Notes under the pieces: model-generated
What the model was told of the DNA's origin: nothing
What the model saw: the letters and a program-made list of their open reading frames with translations, nothing else
Database searches by the model: none
DNA from: an uncultured Intestinimonas sp.
GTDB lineage: Bacteria; Bacillota_A; Clostridia; Oscillospirales; Oscillospiraceae
NCBI GenBank assembly: GCA_958435885.1
Contig: CAUBHZ010000092.1
Span: 1 to 7,111, forward strand
Length of the DNA: 7,111 nt
Direction of reading: 5' to 3'
Shown: positions 1 to 5,055 of the stretch, in pieces
Layout of the letters: each line of letters begins with the position of its first letter
Position numbering within the stretch: the first letter of the stretch is position 1
Translations under genes and position numbers: made by a program

Positions 1-512
1 ATCCCAATAAGACCAGTCCCTATGAGTTCTACCAGTACTGGCGCAACGTGGGCGATGCCGACGTGCTCAAGTGCCTGCGCATGCTCACCTTCCTGCCCCT
101 GGAGCAGATCGATGAGATGGATAAGTGGGAAGGTGCTCAGCTCAACACCGCCAAGGAGATTCTGGCCTTCGAGCTCACTCAGCTGGTCCATGGCACGGAG
201 GAGGCCCAGAAGGCCCAGGATGCCGCCAAGGCCCTGTTTTCCACCGGCGGCGATAAGAGCAACATGCCCACCACCGAGCTCTCCGCCGGCGACCTCACCG
301 ACGGTCAGATCACCGTGGTGGACCTGATGGTGAAGTGCGGCCTCACCCCCTCCAAGGGCGAGGCACGGCGGCTCATCCAGCAGGGCGGCGTGGAGCTCAA
401 TGGCGAGAAGGTGACCGACACCGCCGCCGTGGTGGCCGCCTCCGCCCTGGAAGGGGAGGGCACCACCATCAAGAAGGGCAAAAAGGTCTTCCATCGGGCT
501 GTGCTGGCCTGA
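1..512 (+). CDS. tyrS: Tyrosyl-tRNA synthetase, C-terminal part (5' truncated by window edge)
   Basis: This is the last 169 residues of a cytoplasmic class I aminoacyl-tRNA synthetase that charges tRNA-Tyr. The reading frame is open from base 3 to the TGA at 510-512. It begins with PNKTSPYEFYQYWRN, which in bacterial TyrRS lies just after the KMSKS loop, so the Rossmann catalytic domain lies outside the window. The following helical segment (LTFLPLEQI, then AKEILAFELTQLVHG) is the usual anticodon-binding linker. From about base 309 to 500 there is a typical S4 RNA-binding domain, with VVDLMVKCGLTPSKGEARRL, then GGVELNGEKV, and a lysine-rich end (IKKGKKVFHRAVL). The end is intact and complete for the family. 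A strong terminator follows at once, so the gene closes its transcript. Any upstream T-box control would lie outside the window. Identification rests on the conserved TyrRS sequence and is firm. Confidence 0.96.
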   Translation, partial: PNKTSPYEFYQYWRNVGDADVLKCLRMLTFLPLEQIDEMDKWEGAQLNTAKEILAFELTQLVHGTEEAQKAQDAAKALFSTGGDKSNMPTTELSAGDLTDGQITVVDLMVKCGLTPSKGEARRLIQQGGVELNGEKVTDTAAVVAASALEGEGTTIKKGKKVFHRAVLA

Positions 513-519
513 GCACAAG

Positions 520-549
520 GGCGGGTGCCGGTTCGGCACCCGCCTTTTT
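520..549 (+). terminator. Intrinsic terminator after tyrS
   Basis: A perfect 9-bp GC-rich stem (GCGGGTGCC at 521-529 with GGCACCCGC at 535-543) has a 5-nt loop and is followed by CTTTTT at 544-549. G520-C544 can extend the stem. It starts 8 bases after the tyrS stop codon and separates tyrS from the next gene. Confidence 0.93.
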
Positions 550-581
550 GGAATCTTTTGATTTTCTTAAGGAAGAATGGT

Positions 582-610
582 TAGACATCGAAATGAGAGC
601 ATGGTACAAT
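582..610 (+). promoter_or_regulatory. Sigma-A type promoter of the AI-2E family gene
   Basis: The -35 box TAGACA (582-587, 5 of 6 matches to TTGACA) is separated by 17 bp from the -10 box TACAAT (605-610, 5 of 6 matches). TGG lies directly before the -10 box, giving an extended -10. Transcription would start near 617, only about 30 bases before the GTG start codon. It lies downstream of the tyrS terminator, so the gene is probably its own transcription unit. Confidence 0.75.
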
Positions 611-645
611 GGGAATGACCATATACGAGGGGAGATCTGAAGGCC

Positions 646-1836
646 GTGCAGAAAAAACCATGGCCGCTGGACACGAGGACCGTCTCAAACCTGATCATCG
701 TGCTCATCGGCATCCTGTTCTATTTTGTACTCTACCGTTTTGATGAGGTGAGAGCCAAGATCTCGATGGTGACAGGGGTGCTCTCGCCCTTCATCATCGG
801 CTTTGCCATCGCCTATCTGCTCAATACGCCCACCACCTTTTTTGAGGAGAAGGTCTACAACAAGCACAGGCACGGACGGACGCTGGCCATCATCACGGTC
901 TACGTCCTGGCGGCCGCTTTCCTGGCCATTCTCCTCAACCTCATCCTGCCCCAGGTGTGGAGCAGCGCGGTGGAGCTGGTCAACAACATGTCCGGCTATA
1001 TGCGTGGTCTGGACGCATTGGTACAGGATATCATCACCCGCTTCAACCTGGAAGGGGAGGGCATCAACGAGATGCTGACCACCTACCAGAACTTCGTCCA
1101 GTCTCTGACCGATCTGGCCATCTCGAAGGTGAGCTCCTCGCTGCCTCAGATCTGGAACCTGGGCGTGGCCCTGGGCAGCGGCGTGGTCTCCGCCCTGACC
1201 GCCCTGATCTCCTCCATCTACATGCTTTCCGGGAAAAACCGGCTGGTCCCTCAGCTCAAGAAGCTCATCTATGCCATCATCCCCAAGAAGAAGGCGGCCT
1301 GGTTCCTTGGGGTGTGCGGCCAGGCCAACCGCATCTTTGTGGGCTTCATCAACGGAAAGATCATTGACTCCGCCATCATCGGCGTGCTCTGCTTCATCCT
1401 CAATCTGATCCTCCAGATCCCCTACAACATCCTCATCGCCGTCATCATCGGCGTCACCAACGTGATCCCCTTCTTCGGCCCCATCATCGGCGCCGTGCCC
1501 TGCATCATGATCCTCATCATCGTGGACCCCTGGGCGGCGCTGCGGTTTGCCGTTCTGGTGCTGGCCCTCCAGCAGTTCGACGGCAACATCCTGGGTCCCA
1601 AGATCCTGGGCGACAGCACCGGTCTCTCCGCCATCTGGGTGCTGGTGTCCATCGTGGTGTGCGGAGGCCTCTTCGGCTTCCCCGGCATGCTCCTGGGCGT
1701 GCCCACCTTCGCCGTGCTCTACGCTCTGGTCCGGGAGTGGGTGAACCACCGGCTGAGAGAGAAGGGCATCGACGGCGACGGAAATCCGCTCCTGCCGTCC
1801 TCGGAGGGCGCCGACAAGTCCGAATCCGAATCATAA
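646..1836 (+). CDS. AI-2E family transporter (multi-pass membrane protein)
   Basis: The 396-residue protein belongs to the AI-2E / YdiK / YtvI family (Pfam PF01594, formerly UPF0118). Members are integral membrane proteins; some are linked to autoinducer-2 export, others to Na+/Li+-H+ exchange, so the substrate here is unknown. Hydrophobic segments lie at about residues 13-30, 42-60, 79-102, 172-195, 235-256, 260-292, 296-308, 325-341 and 345-362. A soluble amphipathic region (about 103-170) follows the third segment, as is usual in the family. Family hallmarks are NVIPFFGPIIGAVP (272-285), QQFDGNILGPKILGDSTGL (309-327) and FPGMLLGVP (345-353). The acidic, Ser-rich tail (about 373-396) is probably cytoplasmic. 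The start is GTG at 646, with AGGGGAG (628-634) 11 nt upstream; no ATG fits better. Length is normal (family about 340-420). It has its own promoter and ends in a terminator shared with dapB. The family call is firm; the function is open. Confidence 0.93.
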   Translation: MQKKPWPLDTRTVSNLIIVLIGILFYFVLYRFDEVRAKISMVTGVLSPFIIGFAIAYLLNTPTTFFEEKVYNKHRHGRTLAIITVYVLAAAFLAILLNLILPQVWSSAVELVNNMSGYMRGLDALVQDIITRFNLEGEGINEMLTTYQNFVQSLTDLAISKVSSSLPQIWNLGVALGSGVVSALTALISSIYMLSGKNRLVPQLKKLIYAIIPKKKAAWFLGVCGQANRIFVGFINGKIIDSAIIGVLCFILNLILQIPYNILIAVIIGVTNVIPFFGPIIGAVPCIMILIIVDPWAALRFAVLVLALQQFDGNILGPKILGDSTGLSAIWVLVSIVVCGGLFGFPGMLLGVPTFAVLYALVREWVNHRLREKGIDGDGNPLLPSSEGADKSESES

Positions 1837-1873
1837 AAAACGGTCTCCGGCATCGCTGCCGGAGACCGTTTTT
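1835..1873. terminator. Bidirectional terminator between the AI-2E gene and dapB
   Basis: A perfect 11-bp stem (CGGTCTCCGGC at 1841-1851 with GCCGGAGACCG at 1858-1868) has a 6-nt loop. It is flanked by A6 (1835-1840) and T5 (1869-1873), which gives a U-tract in both directions. It starts within the TAA stop of the upstream gene and lies 4 bases beyond the dapB stop, so it serves both convergent genes. Confidence 0.93.
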
Positions 1874-1877
1874 CTAT

Positions 1878-2660
1878 TTATTCCGCTTCTGCCGATGCCT
1901 GGAGCCAGTCCAGAAGGTCGTCCATGTTGTAGAGGCCGGACGACTGGCACTGGGCCAGGAAGCGGGCGGCCTTCAGGGCGCCGGAGGCGAAGACCTCCCT
2001 GGACTGGGCGGAGTGGCGCAGCTCGATGAGCTCGTCCCGGCCGGCAAAGAGGATCTCGTGATCGCCGGCGATGGTGCCGCCCCGGATGGAGGAGATGCCG
2101 ATCTCCCGGCGGTCCCTGGGCCTGCGGACGGCGTGGCGGTCCCACACGTACTCCGGCTCATAGGGCAGGGCTTCGGACAGGGCATCGGCCAGCAGGAGAG
2201 CGGTGCCGCTGGGGGCGTCCACCTTTTTGTTGTGGTGGCGCTCCACGATCTCGATGTCGAACTCCTCCCCCAGCAGCCGTGCGGCCTGGCGGGCCAGCTT
2301 GGAGAGCACGTTGATACCCAGGGAGAAGTTGGCGGAGCGGAAGACGGGGATGCTCCGGGCCGCCGCCTCGATCTCCAGAAGCTGGTCCTCCGAGTAGCCG
2401 GTGGTGGCCAGGACCACGGGCAGCTGCCGCTTGACGCAGTAGCCCAGCAGGCCGGTGAGGGCGGCGGGGTGGGAGAAGTCCACCACCACCTGGGCGGGGA
2501 CGGAGCACTCAGCGGGGGAGGAGAAGACGGGAAAATCCCGGTCAGCGGTGCCGAGAATGTCGAAGCCGGCGGCGATGTGGAGATCGGGCTGGTCGGCGCA
2601 CAGGGCCTCCAGTACCCGGCCCATCCGCCCGTTGCAGCCGGAGAGGATCAGGTCCAGCAT
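1878..2660 (-). CDS. dapB: 4-hydroxy-tetrahydrodipicolinate reductase
   Basis: The 260-residue cytoplasmic enzyme reduces the DapA product with NAD(P)H to tetrahydrodipicolinate, the branch point to diaminopimelate, lysine and spore dipicolinate. The N-terminal Rossmann domain has the GCNGRMG nucleotide-binding loop (8-14), an acidic D34 at the end of the second strand, VVDFSHP (59-65) and ATTGYS (85-90). The catalytic and tetramer domain has ERHHNKKVDAPSGTA (140-154), where H142 and K146 match the E. coli catalytic pair H159/K163, and IRGGTIAGDHEILF (192-205). The C-terminus (SGLYNMDDLL) is typical. Length is normal (about 240-275). The ATG at 2660 has AGGAGG 7 nt upstream (2668-2673). The frame stays open for 118 further codons upstream into dapA, but that stretch is out of frame with DapA and does not resemble DapB. 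It is the last gene of asd-dapA-dapB, 82 bp after dapA. Cofactor preference cannot be fixed from sequence alone. Confidence 0.97.
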   Translation of the reverse strand: MLDLILSGCNGRMGRVLEALCADQPDLHIAAGFDILGTADRDFPVFSSPAECSVPAQVVVDFSHPAALTGLLGYCVKRQLPVVLATTGYSEDQLLEIEAAARSIPVFRSANFSLGINVLSKLARQAARLLGEEFDIEIVERHHNKKVDAPSGTALLLADALSEALPYEPEYVWDRHAVRRPRDRREIGISSIRGGTIAGDHEILFAGRDELIELRHSAQSREVFASGALKAARFLAQCQSSGLYNMDDLLDWLQASAEAE

Positions 2661-2690
2661 GAAAATTCCTCCTTTTTCATCGTTCCTTGA

Positions 2691-2725
2691 AAAGACAGAC
2701 GGCCGTGGGGAAGCACGGCCGTCTG
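2691..2725 (-). terminator. Terminator-like hairpin between dapA and dapB
   Basis: A perfect 12-bp stem (2696-2707 with 2714-2725) has a 6-nt loop in the 82-bp dapA-dapB gap. Read on the minus strand, the stem is followed by TCTTTTC, a moderate U-tract; read on the plus strand there is none. It is therefore oriented to attenuate transcription after dapA. Only 17 bp separate it from the dapB AGGAGG, leaving no room for a separate promoter, so dapB probably relies on read-through. The hairpin may equally be an mRNA processing or 3'-end stabilising element. Confidence 0.65.
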
Positions 2726-2742
2726 AGGTTGGATTTACTGAT

Positions 2743-3651
2743 TTACTGGTGGGCGCCGGAGGCCGGCAGCAGGCCGGTCCGCTCCATGGCGGCCCGGAGG
2801 ACCTCCAGGTTGGCGGGGGAGATGTCGCACAGGGGGAGGCGCAGCCCGCCCACGTCCTTGCCCATGAGGTTGAGGGCGGCCTTGACGGGGATGGGGTTGA
2901 CCTCACAGAAGAGGGCGTCGATGAGGTCCATATGCTCCAGCTGGAGCCGGGCGGCCTCCTCGAAACGGCCCTCCAGGCAGCGGTGGGTGATGTCCACCAT
3001 GAGCTTGGGGTCAATGTTGGCCACTACAGAGATGACGCCCTTGGCGCCCAGGGACATCATGGGGACCACCTGGTCGTCGTTGCCGGACCAGATGTAGAAG
3101 TCGTCGCCGCAGAGGTAGCGGGTGTGGGTGATGAGGTTCAGATTGCCGCTGGCCTCCTTCACACCGTTGATCTTGGGATTCTGTGAGAGGACCTTGTAGG
3201 TCTCAGCGGTGAAGGAGACGCCGGTCCGGGAGGGCACATTGTAGAGGATGATGGGCAGCTCGGTCCGGTCGGCGATGTACTCGTAGTGGCGGATGAGGCC
3301 CTCCTGAGAGCACTTGTTGTAGTAGGGGGTGACGTGGAGGAGGGCGTCGGCGCCGGAGTCCTCGGCGTGCTGGGAGAGGTAGACGGCGGCGGAGGTGTCG
3401 TTGCTGCCGGCGCCGGCGATGACCTTTACCCGGTGGTTCACATACTTGACGCAGAAGTTGACGGCGGCGATGTGCTCCCTCAGGGTGAGGGTGGAGCACT
3501 CACCGGTGGTGCCCACGGCGCAGATGGCGTCCACGCCGGCGGCGATCTGCTCGTCGATGAGCTGGGCGAAGCGGTCGTAGTTGATGGCGCCGCTCTGGTC
3601 GAAGGGCGTGACGATGGCGGGGCAGGCACCGGTGAAAATGGGCTCTCTCAT
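2743..3651 (-). CDS. dapA: 4-hydroxy-tetrahydrodipicolinate synthase
   Basis: This class I aldolase (TIM barrel, cytoplasmic) condenses pyruvate with aspartate semialdehyde, the committed step toward diaminopimelate and lysine. With ATG 3651 as residue 1 it has 302 residues. GTTGE is at 47-51, HVTPYYNK at 106-113 and LYNVPSRTG at 136-144 (Y137 and R142 match E. coli Y133 and R138). GVKEASG is at 163-169, with K165 the Schiff-base lysine (E. coli K161). The start is ATG 3651 because AGGAGG (3661-3666) lies 9 nt before it. An in-frame TTG at 3657 would leave only 3 nt and is unlikely. It follows asd by 67 bp and precedes dapB by 82 bp, which fits one operon. Two positions of the E. coli lysine allosteric site differ (H53 to L57, E84 to A88), so feedback inhibition by lysine may be weak or absent; this is inference. 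Confidence 0.97.
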   Translation of the reverse strand: MREPIFTGACPAIVTPFDQSGAINYDRFAQLIDEQIAAGVDAICAVGTTGECSTLTLREHIAAVNFCVKYVNHRVKVIAGAGSNDTSAAVYLSQHAEDSGADALLHVTPYYNKCSQEGLIRHYEYIADRTELPIILYNVPSRTGVSFTAETYKVLSQNPKINGVKEASGNLNLITHTRYLCGDDFYIWSGNDDQVVPMMSLGAKGVISVVANIDPKLMVDITHRCLEGRFEEAARLQLEHMDLIDALFCEVNPIPVKAALNLMGKDVGGLRLPLCDISPANLEVLRAAMERTGLLPASGAHQ

Positions 3652-3718
3652 ATTCAATTACCTCCTGATCAGACAGGTGTGCTGTCCACGGAGGCGCAAA
3701 GTCAGCTCTCTATGTCTC

Positions 3719-4804
3719 TTACGCCTTGACGATGTAGCCCTCGGCGCACAGCAGCTCGGCAAGCTCTACCGCGCCGCCTGCCGCGCCCCGGAGGGTGTTG
3801 TGGGACAGACACACGAACTTGTAATCGTACTGGGTATCCGGGCGGAGACGTCCAATGGAGATGGTCATTCCATTGCCCAGGCCGCGGTCAAGTCTGGCCT
3901 GGGGACGATCGGGCTCCTCGAAATAGTGGAGGAACTGCTGGGGGGCAGAGGGGAGCTTGAGCTCCTGAGCACGGCCCCGGTATTCCGCCCAGATGGCCTT
4001 CATCTCATCCATCGGGGGCACCTTTTCAAAATCGACGAAGACAGCGGCAGTGTGCCCGTTGGACACGGGGACGCGGAGGCACTGGGCGGTGATGGCCGGC
4101 TTGACGGCATTGACGATGACGCCGTTTTCCACCCGGCCCCAGACCTTCATGGGCTCCTGCTCGGATTTCTCCTCCTCGCCGCTGATATAGGGGATCACGT
4201 TGTCCACCATATCGGGCCAGGACTCGAACGTCTTCCCGGCGCCGGAGATGGCCTGGTAGGTGCACACCAGGATCCGCTCCAGGCCGAAGCCGCGCAGGGG
4301 ATGGAGGGCGGGCACATAGCTCTGGATGGAGCAGTTGGACTTGACCGCGATGAGCCCGCGCTTCATCCCCAGTCGCTTTCGCTGCGCCTCGATCACCTGG
4401 ATATGCTCCGGGTTCACCTCGGGGATGACCATGGGCACATCCTCCGTCCAGCGGTGGGCGGAATTGTTGGAGATCACCGGGCACTCGTGGCGGGCATAGG
4501 CCTCCTCCAGAGCGCGGATCTCCTCTTTCTTCATGTCAACGGCGGAGAAGACAAAATCCACCATGGAGGCGATCTTCTCCACGTCGGCCTCGGCGTTCAT
4601 GACCACCATGTTTCTGGCCTGCTGGGGGATAGGGGTGTCCATGGCCCAACGGCCTCCCACGGCCTCCTCGTAGGTCTTGCCGGCGGAGCGGGGACTGGCC
4701 GCGATGACCGCCAGCTCGAACCAGGGGTGGTTCTCCATGAGAGTGACAAAGCGCTGGCCCACCATACCGGTGCCGCCGATTACGCCGACCTTGTATTTTT
4801 CCAT
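3719..4804 (-). CDS. asd: Aspartate-semialdehyde dehydrogenase, fungal/archaeal-like type
   Basis: The 361-residue cytoplasmic enzyme reduces aspartyl phosphate to aspartate semialdehyde with NADPH, feeding the DapA step and also threonine/methionine synthesis. The N-terminal Rossmann loop GGTGMVGQRF is at 10-19 and SNNSAHR at 112-118. The nucleophile is C158 in SNCSIQ (156-161), and the acid/base histidine is H251 in VSNGHTA (248-254). The C-terminal dimer segment NTLRGAAGGAVELAELL (336-352) is typical. SNCSIQ in place of the Gram-negative GNCTVSLM form places it in the branch shared by archaea, fungi and many Clostridia. The ATG at 4804 is chosen because GGAGG (4813-4817) lies 8 nt upstream. 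An in-frame ATG at 4819 would place that ribosome binding site inside the gene and lacks a good one of its own. It is the first gene of the operon, with a leader of roughly 190 nt if the promoter at 4998-5026 is used. Confidence 0.96.
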   Translation of the reverse strand: MEKYKVGVIGGTGMVGQRFVTLMENHPWFELAVIAASPRSAGKTYEEAVGGRWAMDTPIPQQARNMVVMNAEADVEKIASMVDFVFSAVDMKKEEIRALEEAYARHECPVISNNSAHRWTEDVPMVIPEVNPEHIQVIEAQRKRLGMKRGLIAVKSNCSIQSYVPALHPLRGFGLERILVCTYQAISGAGKTFESWPDMVDNVIPYISGEEEKSEQEPMKVWGRVENGVIVNAVKPAITAQCLRVPVSNGHTAAVFVDFEKVPPMDEMKAIWAEYRGRAQELKLPSAPQQFLHYFEEPDRPQARLDRGLGNGMTISIGRLRPDTQYDYKFVCLSHNTLRGAAGGAVELAELLCAEGYIVKA

Positions 4805-4845
4805 GCCGCAGACCTCCATTTATTGTGCGCTCACCCGTATTCTAT

Positions 4846-4984
4846 CCGGAAGAGGCTTCCAACTTGCCTGTCCGCCGGAAAAACGGCGGTTGCAATGGCG
4901 TCGGGTTTTGTACTATAATGTCTCCTGTATCCGCGTGTCCCGGGGCAGAAGGTGTGCTCCTGAGGCTTCCGGGCGAATCGCGGA
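4846..4984 (-). other. Structured leader region upstream of asd (candidate RNA switch, class not recognised)
   Basis: This part of the asd leader holds three hairpins. Hairpin A (4930-4984) has an outer stem TCCGCG/CGCGGA (4930-4935 with 4979-4984) and an inner stem CCCGG/CCGGG (4939-4943 with 4969-4973). Hairpin B (4872-4889) is CCGCCG/CGGCGG with a 6-nt loop. Hairpin C (4848-4860) is GGAAG/CTTCC with a 3-nt loop. GAGGCTTCC occurs twice (4852-4860 and 4962-4970). On the minus strand, CTTCCGG at 4852-4846 can pair locally in C or with CCGGAAG at 4972-4966 inside hairpin A, and these pairings exclude each other. I could not match lysine riboswitch or T-box consensus elements. All folding is by eye. 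Confidence 0.35.
4890..4919 (+). promoter_or_regulatory. Sigma-A type promoter directed toward the SpoIID-family gene
   Basis: TTGCAA (4890-4895) and a perfect TATAAT (4914-4919) are separated by 18 bp. The predicted start near 4926 gives a leader of about 130 nt. It lies inside the asd leader, so it may be a housekeeping promoter for the plus-strand gene or a chance match. I found no clear sigma-E or sigma-G sporulation promoter in the region. Confidence 0.55.
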
Positions 4985-4997
4985 GGGTATTTCCGTT

Positions 4998-5026
4998 AGT
5001 TTAGCACAATTCTTTTTCAATGTAAA
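4998..5026 (-). promoter_or_regulatory. Candidate promoter of the asd-dapA-dapB operon
   Basis: On the minus strand, TTTACA (5026-5021, 5 of 6 matches to TTGACA) is followed by 17 bp and then TAAACT (5003-4998, 4 of 6 matches), with TGC directly before the -10 giving an extended -10. Transcription would start near 4991. The -10 sequence recurs as an inverted copy at 5023-5028, overlapping the -35 region, which could form a small operator; this last point is weak. Confidence 0.55.
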
Positions 5027-5055
5027 CTGCTAATTCACAGAAATGGAGCTTCCTC

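Noticed and set aside
685..1749. 354-codon open frame on the minus strand opposite the AI-2E family gene
   Set aside because: The protein is dominated by Asp, His, Gly and Glu, which is the mirror of hydrophobic ATC/CTC codons; no fold and no credible ribosome binding site.
1659..2690. 343-codon open frame on the plus strand spanning the end of the AI-2E gene, the terminator and dapB
   Set aside because: It crosses a strong bidirectional terminator and is out of frame with, or antisense to, two well-supported genes.
2733..2748. Tandem ATTTACTG duplication at the dapA stop codon
   Set aside because: Two copies of 8 bp only; no evident function, and such small duplications are common.
2661..3014. 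118-codon upstream extension of the dapB frame
   Set aside because: It overlaps dapA in another frame, has no DapB similarity, and the ATG at 2660 has an ideal AGGAGG and begins with the expected Rossmann strand.
3652..3718. Hairpin in the asd-dapA gap (GACAG/CTGTC at 3672-3686)
   Set aside because: The stem is only 5 bp with no U-tract; nothing besides the dapA ribosome binding site is supported in this gap.
3581..4918. 445-codon open frame on the plus strand across asd
   Set aside because: It covers asd antisense with low-complexity His/Gly/Leu content; asd itself has all its catalytic motifs.
4805..5055. Lysine riboswitch or lysine T-box upstream of asd
   Set aside because: I looked for the L-box core elements and the T-box AGGGTGG-ACCGCG type motif on the minus strand and found none; only generic hairpins can be supported.
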